From assembly GCA_027625915.1 (NCBI GenBank), contig JANTQA010000016.1:1307001-1371000 (forward strand): DNA of 64,000 bases, in the 5' to 3' direction. Shown here piece by piece: positions 1 to 11,611 of this stretch. A program made the translations under genes and the position numbers. Under the pieces are notes generated by a model. The model was not told the origin of the DNA, ran no database searches, and saw only the letters and a program-made list of their open reading frames with translations. Source of the DNA: Anaeramoeba flamelloides. Lineage: Eukaryota; Metamonada; Anaeramoebidae. Each line of letters opens with the position of its first letter. Within the stretch, counting starts at the first letter, position 1.

Positions 1-645
1 TTATTATTCTCTTGGAGTTAAACAAAAAAAAGTGGAAACATCAAAATCCTCAAAATGTTTATCAAATTAACGAAATAAAAATTATTATTAGTTTTGGAAA
101 GCTTACAAAGCTACATTAAATATTTCAAATGGTTATAAATCATTTGTTAGTGTTAGAATTATTATTTACAATATTATAAAATCATGTGTCTAAATATATA
201 TATTTTATATATATGAGAAAAATGAGAAATAAATGTTGATCCAAGGATTTAAAATATTTCGCGCCCATTGAATTAGTTTAAAACCTCTTAATTACTAGGA
301 TTGGCCCTCTTTTCATGATTGAAATATCTTCGTTTGTATTAAAAGACATTAATTCAATATGGTGGTATTTTTTTTTTTTTTTCTCTATTTTTTAACAGAA
401 TCCCACATTTATGTGACATTCCATCAATAAATCTATTCATGATTTAAAACATTGTGGAGTTACAGATCCAAAATTATACAATTATTCAAATTCTATTTGA
501 AATTATTTTCTGATAAGTTTTTATACAGTTCATTTAAAAAAACAGCTTAATAAAAGTTTTTATACAGTTAATTTTAAAAAACTGCCTACTAAAAGATTTC
601 AAAAGTTTTATTCAAACTTCTTGAAAGAATTAGTCAAACAATTTA

Positions 646-841
646 CAGTCAGTTCCACTTTTAAAACACAAAATTTGAACAAAAATTAAAATACCAAAAA
701 AAATTACAAATTAAGGAACGAAATTCAAATTCTAATAAAAAAATTTGTAAAAAATGTTTCCAAAAAATGTGCCATAAATTGAGATTTTTTTGTGCCTTAA
801 ATTTTAGTTGAAAGTTTGTCTCTGAAAAGTGGATCTGGTTG
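646..841. mobile_element. old copy of the 197-bp TA-flanked palindromic MITE
   Basis: The left end reads CAGTCAGTTCCACTTTTAA and the right end is a diverged reverse complement of it, ending GATCTGGTTG. TA lies on both sides, which is the expected target duplication. The arms match the ten young copies at 41-50 kb but carry many substitutions, so this is an older insertion. No coding capacity. Confidence 0.8.
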
Positions 842-984
842 TATGCAAACTTTTTCGGACTTTTAGTACTCTCATTTTTAAAAAAACTTGTATGAAATTG
901 TTTTTTCGTTTTTTTTTTTTTTTCATAATTAAGATGTGTTTGAATCTTGTAAAAAATTTACAAATATAAGTTTAGAAATTAGCA

Positions 985-1530
985 TAGAGTGCGGTAAAGT
1001 GCTGTAGTGTGAAGTCGAGTGCCTAGGTTTTTTTCCATTTAAGAAATAAAAAGAAAATTTCAACAATTTTCTTTTAATTTTAGAAATTAAAAAAAACCTA
1101 ACGGCGCTTTTTCATAATTCAAAAAAATGGAGTGCCTAGGTTTTTTTTAATTTCTAAAATTAAAAAAACCGAACAAAAGTTTTCTTGTGATTTTCTGTTT
1201 TATTTGTGAAGTGTTCTAGGTTTTTTTGAGGTTTTATATTTTATTGGGAAAATCTATTGATTTTCGTTAGATTTTTTTGAGTTTTCTATTTATATGGAAA
1301 ATCAATAGATTTACCGTTAGGTTTTTTTTACTTTTTGAAATAAAATAGAAAACCTCAAAAAAATCTAGAACACTTGACAAATAAAACAGAAAAGTCAATA
1401 AAATCTAACTAAAATCAATAGATTTTCCCAATAAACAGAAAACTCAAGAAAAGCTAACAACAATTTTTTTTAATTTTGAATAATTTAGTAAAAATCAAAG
1501 ATTTTACTTTATTCTTTCAAATTCTGAAAA
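985..1530. repeat. fold-back array of short palindromic modules (copy A)
   Basis: A run of modules in alternating orientation. Each has a CTAGGTTTTTTT-type edge, an A-rich core such as TTTTGAAATAAA, and a mirrored partner. The array opens with a GC-richer edge containing GAGTGCCTAGG. That edge appears inverted at the end of the array near 8793-8823 and again near 57890-57925, so three regions share one modular repeat. No ORF of interest. Boundaries are approximate. Confidence 0.7.
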
Positions 1531-1627
1531 AAAACGAACTACAAATAATATATGTAAAAAAATTGATGTCTTAATAATTTAAGTTTTTTTACATGCGAAG
1601 AGAAATAAAAACTCCTCCTTTAAATTG

Positions 1628-1630
<3 letters not shown>

Positions 1631-1658
<28 letters not shown>

Positions 1659-1659
1659 T
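1631..1659. repeat. TA microsatellite
   Basis: An uninterrupted AT/TA dinucleotide run of about 28 bases. Shorter TA tracts occur at about 190-215 and 23802-23818. Confidence 0.9.
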
Positions 1660-1992
1660 AATAACCATTATTTTATCTGTCTTAAAATTGTGTGTTTCCA
1701 ATCGATTTTATTATTTTTGAAAAAAAAAAAATTATTAAAGATTATTTAAGAAAATTAAGGCGAATGTTGTTAATTAAATACATTTTTGATCTTGTTAATT
1801 CATTTTAGAATACAATTTCGAAAGAGTTTGGATGAATTTTAAATTATGTTTATGTTAAATTGGAATCAAAAAAAGATTTGAAATTATTTTCTGATCAATA
1901 GAACAAAATAAAAAGCAAAATTTTGAAATTTAATTTGAAAAGTTTTATTTAAAAACAAAAAACAGACTTTATTATTGATAATAAAAACAGTT

Positions 1993-4900
1993 CTATTGAA
2001 GTTTCTCAGCTGTTTTTTCGATAAATTTATAAACTTTTTTGTCACATTTTTTATTTAAAAAGACTCTACATTATTTGGATTTAAATCAATTTTTGTTTTT
2101 TTTGTTTTGTTATTTTTTTAATATTTTTGATTAAAATTACCTTTCACGACATTGTTTTGAATTTCTACCTGCAACCAAGGCTGCTATATTTAACCAACTT
2201 GAGTTACCCAGTTTCTTTGTAGCATATCTTAAAAGATCATCTTCCTGTTAATTTTGAAAAAATAAAAATAAAAAAAGAAAAAAATTGAAATTTTTTGGAT
2301 TGGTAAATTATATTCGTTTTATAATATATCAATTGAAACTTACAGTTTTGTTCCAAGGCCCCTTGCTTTTTGTGATATTTTTAATCTTTTGGTTTGGAAA
2401 CAATTATTTTTTTTAAAAAAATATTAATAAAAAGAGAAAAAAAGAATTTAGTATTTTTTTTTTTGTTGAAAAAAAACTTTAAATTATTCATTTTTTGTTT
2501 GATTTTTATTTGAATTTTTGTAAAAATTCGATTTATTTCAAAGAATTTTCATGATTTTTTGGTGTTAAACCCGGTTTTTCAAAAAGAATCAAAACTTTGC
2601 AAAAAAAAAAAATATCATGTGATCGCTATGAAAAAAAAATTCAAAACATTTTCATTATTTAAATATTAATAGTACCCTTTCAGGAACCAAAGAAACAACA
2701 AAAACAGAAAATCTGAAAATTTTTATTATTATTTTCTTTTTATTCAGTAAAAGAAAATCAGAAATATAATTCATTGAGAAATTGTGGTAATTTTAATAAG
2801 GTGCAAATAAAAAAAGTTTATAAAAGTATCTTTAAAAGAGAAAACAAACTTTTAAAACGGGTAAATTATTAAATTTCAAAATTGGTCAAATTGAAGTTTT
2901 TCATATTTTTGAAGAGTTTCTTGATTATTATTATTGGTATGAAAGTTTTTAATTGTTTTTTATAATTGTGATAGAAGGAAAAACCAAAAATATTATTTTG
3001 TGATTGGTTGTATTTTATTACTTAAATTGTAGAAAATTCAAAATCTTGAAATCATCAATAGTAAAATTTTTTAAAAATTTATTCAAAACACAATTTTAGC
3101 ATAAAAAGTTAAGTGGAAATTTTTTTCCCCTTAAAACAAGTTGTAAAAGTCTAATTTGTCTCTTAATTTTTTTGTTTCAAAATCCTAATCAAAATTCTAC
3201 AAACCGCCCAAATCTACTCTAACATGCTCTAACCTAACCATAACATACCTTAACCTACCCGTAAAGGGGGTTTTAAATACACATAATCAATATATTTTAA
3301 TGGAATTGGCTATTTTAAAAAAATTGAGAATTTGACTAATTTTGAAATTTAATAATTTTCCCTTTAAAACCCTATTTCATTATTTCAAAAAAGTGAATAA
3401 TTTTTTTTTTTTAAAATATTCAGAATTAAAACTTTTTTTCAGTTTTCTCTTTGAAAAAAGCAAAGACTTTTTTTATAAAGTACTTTTCTTTCCGACTTCA
3501 GCCTCTAACTCGCATTTAAAGGTTGTTTCCTCACATATTTAAAACTTGAATTTTTTGAAAAAAGTTTTTTAATACAGGTAAAAGTATTCACTTTTTTCAA
3601 AGAGAAAACTGAAAAAAAGTTTTAATTCTGAATATTTTAAAAAAAAAAAATTATTCACTTTTTTGAAATGGCTGAAATTTGATGAAAACATTTTTATCAC
3701 CTTTTTTTAAAACTGCTTTAGTAACCAAAAGCATTTTAGTTTATTAAAATAAATTCACAATTTGCAATTTTCTTTGATTTTAATCCTAAAACCAGAGAAA
3801 TGTTTTGATTTTCAAGTAGGAGTGGAAATATTTAAGGTTTACAACCCCTGAAATTTGAAAGAAGATTATTTTGTGTCGGGTGTAGTGACTTGTTAATTTG
3901 GTTCTTAGCTGATCGATCTTTTGCTTGGTATGAGTTTTAATAGTGGTTCAAAATAGGCTATTTTTGACAATTTATTTTTTTTTTTTTCGGAAATCTGAAT
4001 TGAAGAGTATAAGATTAATTTGCTCTAACTTAAGTTATAAAAAAATGTGATTTGTCGGTTGTTGATTGAAATTTTTAATTAAGTTTGGTTTTATTTGGAA
4101 CTATTAAAAAACAATTTTTTTTTTATTTAGTTAATTGGCAAAAAAGTAAATCAAGATTTTCTTCAACGACCCAAAAATTTAAATTTATTTTTGAGTACCT
4201 ACTAATTTATTAATCTTACACTCTTCAATTCGGATTTCCGAAAAAAAAAAAAATAAATTGTCAAAAATAGCCTATTTTGAACCACTATTAAAACTCATAC
4301 CAAGCAAAAGATCGATCAGCTAAGAACCAAATTAACAAGTCACTACACTCGACACAAGATAATCTTTTTTCAAATTTCAGGGATTCCAAAACCTTAAGGG
4401 GTGTGAAATTTAAATTTTTTGATTAAAAAGTTCAAAAAATTAATTTGAATCAATCTTTTCAACAATAAAAGAACTTACTACGTTAGTTGTCTGTTTGTAT
4501 TGAATCAACTAAGAGGTGTCTTAATTTCATTTAGACTTTTAGCAATTTTGTTAATTACAATTAAAAACATCTTTTTCTTTTTCTTGTTCTTGTTCTTTTT
4601 CTTTTTCTTAATGTGGCTGAGTGGTTTTTTTAAATAGTGGTTGGGATTTATTTATGGGTTTTTCCAATCACTTATCACAACAATTATTGCTTTAATTTTT
4701 TTTTTACCATCCTACATTCTTGGTGATCTTTATCTTTATTTTTTCCAAGCAAAGCAAATGAAAAATTACTGTTCAAAAAAAGAAAATAAAAAAGAATCAA
4801 ATAAAAAGAATAAAAAAATTTAATGCTTACAAATCGAAATCTTTTTAAACAATTAATTGCTGAAAATTGTTCAAAATTTGAGGCAACAACATCCCATTCT

Positions 4901-5130
4901 ACAAATTTTGTATTACCAACTAACTCAACAAGTTTTTCATCCTAATAAAAAAAGAAAAAATAAAGAATGATTTAGGTTTGTTTTGTTTGTAATCTTTTTT
5001 TTTTTAAAAAAAAAGGTAAAAAATTATTACTAATTTGTTTGACCATTTTGTCTGGTTCTCCTTTTCCTTTTTTAATTCTATGTTTAAGTTTTGAAAAGAC
5101 TTTTTTGTTTGTGTTCTTCGTTTTCTTGAC
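1993..5130 (-). CDS. small two-repeat Myb/SANT DNA-binding protein, five small exons (5' end uncertain)
   Basis: Exons on the minus strand, each bounded by GT and AG in matching phase: 5130-5031, 4941-4831, 2385-2344, 2244-2141 and 2065-1993 (stop TAG). Exon 1 gives a basic stretch (SRKRRTQTKK) and the first Myb tryptophan (QTKWSNKL). Exon 2 completes repeat 1, ending NCLKRFRF. Exon 3 is 42 nt and carries the linker with SKGPWNKT. Exon 4 completes repeat 2 with GNSSWLNIAALVAGRNSKQC, the classic Myb recognition helix. Exon 5 adds a short tail (VYKFIEKTAEKLQ). The linker from CLKRF to GPW has the spacing seen in c-Myb. The likely role is a sequence-specific nuclear transcription regulator. Exon 1 enters in phase 2, so an upstream start exon is missing. 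An ATG at 5337 (MSEQN, then a stop) is a weak candidate. The 2.4 kb intron holds two inverted-repeat elements. The Myb identity is seen directly; the subfamily is unknown. Confidence 0.82.
3382..3669. repeat. inverted repeat, 79-bp arms, in a Myb intron
   Basis: Arms 3382-3460 and 3591-3669 are nearly perfect reverse complements around a loop of about 130 bp. The inner edge is CTTTGAAAAAAG/CTTTTTTCAAAG and the outer edge TTTCAAAAAAGTGAATAA. No clear target duplication was found. Probably a MITE or fold-back element. Confidence 0.75.
3836..4393. mobile_element. TTAA-flanked MITE, about 190-bp terminal inverted repeats
   Basis: TTAA sits immediately outside both ends (3832-3835 and 4394-4397). 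The left end begins GGTTTACAACCCCTGAAA and the right end, reversed, begins GGTTTTGGAATCCCTGAAA. The inverted arms continue for about 190 bp to near 4017/4205 around a loop of similar length. No ORF. The TTAA duplication and GG start match the elements at 16018, 17510, 20591, 22498 and 60938. It lies in the long intron of the Myb gene. Confidence 0.85.
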
Positions 5131-6459
5131 CTGAGTGAATTAAGAAAAAAGAAAAAAGAAAAAAGAAAAAGAATTTAATATCGAAAGCAAAACAAAGAGT
5201 GTTGAAGAAAATTGACAAACATTCAAAGTGATTTTTATTAAAAATTTGTGTTGGGTTGATAAAAACAAAAAAATTGAGAAAACAAAAAGAATAAAAAAAT
5301 AAAAATTTTTTCCTTCTAATCAATTTTGTTCAGACATTTTGACCTTGTTTTGGAATTTTAGAACTTGCTATCCAAATCTGAAATCAATTTTTCCTTTACT
5401 TTATTTTAAAAAAATTAAGGAGGCACACTCAAATTAAATTCTTAGTCAACATTGTAAACCCCTTCCTTTAATCTCAGCTAAGATATACAAACTTTTGTCA
5501 AAAGATCAAAAAGCTGATTGTACAAACAATTACTGGTCTTTCGGCTTGAAATTCTCGATATAGACTTATTTACCATTCTGAGTTTACCAAATATAAAACA
5601 TAAGAAAAATGGCCAACCAAATGAAACTAGGTTGATAAATTACCATCGACTCCTTTGAAAATTAATTTTATTTTAAGAAGAAATAAACAAGAAAAAAACT
5701 TTTAAAGATTTCTATTCCAAATACCATCAAGATATTTTTCGTTTTAAATTTTTTCTTCTTGGGCAAAATGCCACAAAATAATACCTAGTTATGAGAGTAA
5801 CAGTTGATGTATAGTGTACTCTTTGAATTATACAAATTAAAAGTTCTTCTATCCTTCTAACAGACTTGAATGAAAAACTAATTGTGTTCATATCTCGTTA
5901 CGCTTATTTATTGGGAGCTTAAAAATTGAGGCTTTTAAAACAAAAAACATAATTATTTGCAATAGAGTTTTACATCTATATGCGACAAGTTCACGGTTTT
6001 CATTACTTGACAGCAAAAAACTCATTGTTATGCTCATAAATATTTTTTTTGCTAGTGTGATTCAATGAAAAGGTACATTTTTCATGGAAAAGTACCTTTT
6101 TTTTCGGAAATAAAACACTTCTAATAGGAAAATTTGTTAAATAAAGATTAAACCAATTTGAAAATCTTCTTGTTTGAGATCTTCAAGGAAAAAAAAAATT
6201 TCTTGTGAAATAATAGGAAACAAAGGCTTTAAAATGTTTAATTATATCTTTACTTAAAAAGTTGATTAAAAATAAGAGAAATGAAAAGTAAAATAATTTT
6301 TTACCCAATAGCTTATTTTCCTAACAAAGTGGAAATATTTTTTACTTTATTTTTCTTTTACAAACTAAGTTTTCCAAGAAGTAGGTTATAATTTGTGATC
6401 ACAATTTCAAAAAGGAATACAATGAAAATTAAATGTTAATTTTTCCAAATTATTATTCA
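5131..6459. other. intergenic, no gene recognised
   Basis: Upstream of the first supported Myb exon. A T-rich probable intron at 5133-5330 precedes that exon on the minus strand. The rest shows no ORF with recognisable content, no RNA gene and no clear repeat boundary. Confidence 0.5.
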
Positions 6460-6895
6460 AAGACTACAGTGATCAAAATTATTCATGCACAACAACAATA
6501 ATCCCTGTTTCAAAATATAATCTGTACTTTTTTTTTCTTCTTGTTCCAAGGCAATATCCAATTAATAACCAACGTTATACCTTAGTTCTAATCAATTTTG
6601 AAGGTAAATCCCTTGATATTTTGAGTAAAATTTAAATTAGGAAAGTATTTTGTTCAAATTTTTTCATAATTATCTCAATTTTTTGAAATTTATTGTTTTT
6701 TGGGGGTTTTTATAAAAATTAAAGCTATTTTTGGAGATAAATTTTGTAATTTGTTCCTTCAATTTGACTTTTCCCTTAAAATGATAGAACTTTAAGAAAC
6801 AAATACTATATTTAATCAGGGTTAATTGTTGGCTTCTTTGATCAGTTGACGTATAGGTCTTCTATAACAAAAAAACACCCCGCTTTTTATTTCAA
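6460..6895 (+). repeat. dispersed repeat, matches 52275-52670
   Basis: The two regions share, in the same order and orientation, CAGTGATCAAAAT, CTGTTTCAAAATATAATC, GTAAAATTTAAATTAGGAAA, GAACTTTAAGAAAC and GGTCTTCTATA. Divergence and indels indicate old copies. A further fragment lies near 54440-54560. No coding content seen. Confidence 0.7.
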
Positions 6896-6939
6896 AATCT
6901 TGATTTTATATTTACTCTAGACTTTATTTTGACAAAAAT

Positions 6940-7335
6940 AATTATTGTAATTTTTTTGAAAACAAGTAGATTTTTTAACTTTACTATTTTAGAATTTAGT
7001 GAGTTTTATTTTTCAAAGTGTATTCTAGTACACTTCCTTTTACAGACTATAAGATTTTTGTGTTTGTTTTAAGAAGAAAATATTTTTTTTTCGAAAGAAT
7101 TTGGAAAAAATGTTTCACATTGTGAACTGTTTCAAAAATGAGAATAATGGAACATACTTTTAAAAACAATAATTAATTTCTAAAAATATCTTAAAACTAA
7201 GTTTGGTTTTGTTGTAATCAGATTTTTAAACCATTTTTCAATTTCAAAGTGTGGTAATTATTATTTTTTTTTTGAACTTATTAAATTAACTTTTAGATTT
7301 TTTTTTTTGCTCATCTCTTAAAACAATATTTGTAA
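6940..7335 (+). repeat. relic of the 1.25 kb TTAA element (3' part)
   Basis: Resembles 24090-24440 and 61860-62170 in order: an ACACTTCCTT-type motif, AATTTCTAAAAATATCTTA and the T-rich segment before the end. The terminal GTCCCTTAA is no longer clear, so this is an eroded fragment. Confidence 0.5.
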
Positions 7336-8085
7336 TGATTTGAACTCTAGAAATTGAAGAGGTTTGAATAAGACTAAAGAATATTTTTCCCAGGATTACT
7401 TAATGGTTCAATTTCTTCAATGAGAAACAAATTATTTTCCTGTTGTCAAAAAAAAAAACTAGAATTTTCTTCAAAGATATTATTTTATAACAGATGAAAT
7501 ATCTATATAATTTTTGATTTGCTTGAATTTTATAAGGAATATTTCCTTTTAAAAGGTGAAATAATGCTCTCTTTTTATCCCTATTCCGTTTTTTACTTTT
7601 TTACAAAAGTGATTTCCCAGAAGAAGTTTGTAATTTGTGTTTTTTCTTTGAAAAGAGAAAATAAAGATGACACAAAAAGAATATCACAATACATACACAC
7701 ACTTTCAAGACTTTTTCTAACTTTCAGACTGACACTCCACGATCATTAAAATTTTTTCAAAAAAAAATTATACATTTGCTAATTTTTACCCTTATTAATA
7801 ACTTCAATTATAATAAACATTATTGGTTAAAAAAGTATCTTTGATCAAAAAATATTTTTTCAAGATATTTTACAATTTAAGTAGGAAAATCCAATTTCCC
7901 AGTAATATTTTATTTCAATTTAATAGTAAAAAATTTGAGAACTTTTTTCTTACCAGCTAAGAGGTATTTTTATTATATTTAAAAAGTCTTTTAAATCTGG
8001 CGAGTATCTTTCAAATAGGGATTCAATTATTTTAACTATTAAAGAATTATTTGTTCTTTTAAATTAGATAAAATATTTTTTCTTT
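7336..8085. other. intergenic, nothing recognised
   Basis: AT-rich sequence with only low-complexity open frames. No splice-bounded coding segment, RNA gene or repeat edge could be supported. Confidence 0.5.
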
Positions 8086-8825
8086 GATTTTCCGTTAGGT
8101 TTGTTTTAATTTTTGAAATGAACGGAAATTTAAATAAATTTTCGGTTTATTTCAAAAAGTAAAAAAAACATAGGACACCTTTTGTTAGTTTTTCCAGAAT
8201 TTAAAAGAATAGAGTAAAATATCTTTGATTTTACTCAATTCTTTTAAATTCTGGAAAACCATCGTTAGTTCTTTTTTAATTTACGAAATAAAAAGAAAAT
8301 TTCAAAAATTTTCTTCCAATTTCTTAAATTAAAAAAAAGCTAGGTACTCTATGGCACTCGAAGGACACTTTTGTTAGTTTTTTTTTTAATTTTTGAAATG
8401 AACCGAAAATTTATTTATTTTTCTGTTTATTTGAAAAAGTAAAGAAAAAATAGGATACTTTCGTTAGCTTTTTTTCAATTTTTTATAATATACATACAAT
8501 TTAAGAAAATGTCAGTTTATTTCAAAAAATAAAAATAATCAACTTTAGCTTTTTTTGAGTTTTCTGTTTATTTGTGAAGTGTTCTAGGTTTTTTGAGGTT
8601 TTCTATTTTATTTGTGAAGTGTTCTAGGTTTTTTTTTACTTTTTAAAATAAACAGAAAAATCAATAAATTTTCGGTTTATTTTACAAAGTAAAAAAAAAC
8701 CTAACGAAAATCTATTGATTTTCCAAATAAATAGATAACTAAAAAAAACTTAAAGAAAATCGATAGATTTAACCAATAAAATATAAAACCTCAAGAAAAA
8801 CTAGGCACTCTACGGCACTTGAGGG
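8086..8825. repeat. fold-back array of palindromic modules (copy B)
   Basis: The same module set as 985-1530: repeated CCGTTAGGTTT-like edges, GAAATGAAC/GTTTATTTCA cores and mirrored AAAAAACCTAACG edges. It contains two GC-richer partial ends (CTAGGTACTCTATGGCACTC and CTAGGCACTCTACGGCACTT). Many modules could fold individually into hairpins. Confidence 0.7.
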
Positions 8826-9357
8826 AAACTCTCAATATTTATCACCAGTTATTTTTTTCCGTTTTTGAGTTTTTTTGATGATAAGAATGTTTTCAAAACT
8901 ATTAGTTATTATCTCTTCAAAAAATATCCTAAAGTTGATTTTAAAGACAATTCATTGTCACATCCATTTAAGAAAATTTTTTACCCCAAAATTGACCTTT
9001 TTTTCTAGACCAGAGACTTTTAAAAATCCTGGTTATACTAACAACAATACATACAACAGCCTCAAGATTTTTAAGAACTGGAATGTTGATTACATTTTGA
9101 ATAAACTCAATTATCAAGGATGAAAAGATAATTGAAGTTGTATTTTAGTCTAACTTTTTTTTTTAATTTTATTTTTTCATACTAGTGTCTGCAATATCTT
9201 AGTCTCTGATATTCTTTCATTTTTTTTCAAATTTCAAATACTTGGTTCAAACTTTTTGATAAGCCAAAAAAAGGGTAAAAAATAATAATTAATAAAAGAT
9301 AACCTTTTGAATGTAATTGAAATTTATAAAAGTTATCGAAAAGCAAAATATTTGTAA
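8826..9357. other. intergenic with an unassigned open frame (8878-9123, +)
   Basis: An 80-residue open frame contains a non-repetitive segment (FKNPGYTNNNTYNSLKIF). I recognise no family, and splice sites do not clearly bound it. It may be a relic exon or chance. The rest is AT-rich without other signals. Confidence 0.3.
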
Positions 9358-9558
9358 CAGTCAGTTCTACTTTTAAGGCACAAACTTTGAACGAAATTTA
9401 AGGCATAAAAAAAACCCTCAAATTGAGGCATTTTTTTTCGAATTTTTATTTTTACACAAATTATTTTACTATAATTTGAATTTTGTGCCTTAATTTGGGA
9501 TTTTAATTTGTGTCTTAAATCTCGTTGAAAGTTTGTGCTTTAAAAATGGAACTGGGTG
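9358..9558. mobile_element. old copy of the 197-bp TA-flanked palindromic MITE
   Basis: Left end CAGTCAGTTCTACTTTTAAG with the TTAAGGCAC motifs of the family. The right end is ACTGGGTG followed by TA. The sequence is diverged from the young cluster, but the palindromic layout remains. Confidence 0.8.
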
Positions 9559-10173
9559 TAACTTTCAACAATCTGAAACCCTTTTTATTATTGCCCTTCC
9601 AACTCTACCATAAAATCTATCATAAACAGAAAATTCAGTTTCTGTCACATAATTGCCTTTTTGTGACAGGATTTTATGGTTATGTGATAGCCTATTACAA
9701 ACAGTGAAATTTTATAATAGAACAGAAATTTCACCGAGAGAAAATATTAAAATTTGAATTTTTTACTACAAACCTTCTGGATGATCAATAATTTTGAAAA
9801 ATTTTTGTGGTTTTTGTGGAACCTAAATTTCTAAAAACCTTAAAATTAAAAGGTTAGAAAATTTCAAAGTAATCATCAAATTCTATCTTCGTTCTTTGGA
9901 AGCTTGATTTTGAATTTTTGAATTTGTTTTATAAACAACAAGATTTTATTCTTTGATTTTAAATTTAGAAATTTTTTTAAAAAACCAATGTTAAACCAGA
10001 AAATGTATGTGATAGCGTAAACTGTGGATTTTTTTTTTGAATTTGCCTGAGACAAAAAGACAATTTCTAGGTCTGTCAAATTTCAAGGTAGGTTTGGAAC
10101 AGCTGTAAAACCAAAAAGTATAAAATTTTTTAAATTAAATGTTTTAAAAAAATTGACTTATAAAAACTTTTAA
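9559..10173. other. intergenic, nothing recognised
   Basis: No open frame with recognisable protein content on either strand, no RNA gene and no repeat that I can delimit. Confidence 0.5.
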
Positions 10174-11386
10174 GTGACCAGTAAACTAAAAAAAATCAAC
10201 AAGTAAATTTACTAATCGATTAAAAAAAATTCTACAGTATCTTGGAATTGAAAAATAAAGTTAAAATCTGATAACTACAATACAAACTTACTTTTAAAGA
10301 AATTTTTCAGAAATGAATTATTGTTTTGAAAAAAGTCTGATCCATTTTTCTCATTTTGGAAAAGTTCAAAATCCAACATATTTCTGAATTAATTTAAAAA
10401 AAATATTTTCTTTGAAAAAAGATTGAAATCTTATTGCCTGTAAAGGAAGTGTAAAAAAATACACTTTGAAAATGAAACTACTAAAGTTTTTAATAACTAA
10501 TTTTAAAAAATCTACTTAATCAAAAAAAAAATACTATAATTGTTTTAAACTTGTAAAAAATATAATTTTTTGATTCAAAGAACAGACCAAATCTATTTTT
10601 TCTTGGGATTGAATGAAAAAATCTGAGAAAAAGAACCAAACAATTGAATTCAAAATTCTCCCGAAATACTTTTTTAAAACATGGAAAATTCAACTTATTA
10701 TCTCGAGTAATACTTTTTAATTTGATTATTAATAATCAATAATTAATAACCCAATCTTAATTATTTCAGTAAGTCATTAACAACCCCAAGGATTAAATAT
10801 ATCAAATAGACTTTACAATTATTTCTCGAATTTTTTTAAGATTATCCAACAAATAAAACAATTCAAAAGCATATTTCTAATAAATATAAAACAATAGATA
10901 TTATCAAATAACTGATTTTAATACAAAAAGTTCCTTGTTTATACTCTTGATATTTGAAAAAGGATATTGACAAGTCTTTTAAATTACAAGAAATTTAATA
11001 AATATTTGTGAATAAAATAAATGTTCAAATTTTTTAGATCTTCAAGGATTCAATATTTGATATATTTTTGATGTATTTTTATAATAAGATTAAAGCCACA
11101 AAGTTAATTATTCATAAAGACTCTCAGAAATTACTCAAAGTGATATTTCTTCAAAATTAAATTTTTTTGCAAATTTTTATTTTTCTAATTTGATCCAAAA
11201 ACCCAATAAAAAAGGATCAGAACTTTTGACTGAAAATTCCATTGGGTCAAATGAAATCTTTTAAAAATGATTATTCATTTCTCTAAAGTTGACAAGTGAA
11301 GTTGCATATTGGGTTTAATCGTATCCTTAGGAAAATAATTCTTCGATGACCTTTGGGAAAAAAAATAAATAAGAGTTACTAGCCCC
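10174..11386 (-). mobile_element. 1.21 kb TTAA-flanked element, non-autonomous
   Basis: TTAA flanks at 10170-10173 and 11387-11390. The low-coordinate end reads GTGACCAGTAAAC and the high end ACTAGCCCC. It is the reverse-orientation relative of the element at 60938-62185: reversed, it gives in the same order the TAACTCTTATTTATTT segment, the AATATTGAATCC segment and the CATTTCTGAAAA segment. No transposase frame survives. It lies just upstream of the RCC1-BTB gene. Confidence 0.75.
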
Positions 11387-11611
11387 TTAAAGTGAAAGTT
11401 ATTGAAATTTGATCTTTTGTAATTCCTTTTCAAAATGGAAACAATTTCAAAAAAACAAAATTGTTGTATAGCCAAAATAGTATTAACAATTTTTGTGTTA
11501 TTTTTGAAGTCAAAACTTTTTTTCATTTTTTGAGCAAAAAAAAAAAACATTTATTTTATTCTTTGTTTAAAATTTTACAGACTTCCAAACAAAAAGATTC
11601 AAAAACTTCTT

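Noticed and set aside
3342-3542. Phe-rich plus-strand open frame
   Set aside because: Lies across one arm and the loop of an inverted repeat; low complexity and driven by T runs.
4641-4823. Hydrophobic plus-strand open frame resembling a membrane segment
   Set aside because: Starts from TTG behind an in-frame stop, lies antisense within the Myb gene intron next to the second supported exon, and has no supporting splice structure.
9525-9707. Open frame at the end of an old MITE
   Set aside because: Begins inside the MITE right arm and runs into AT-rich sequence with no protein features.
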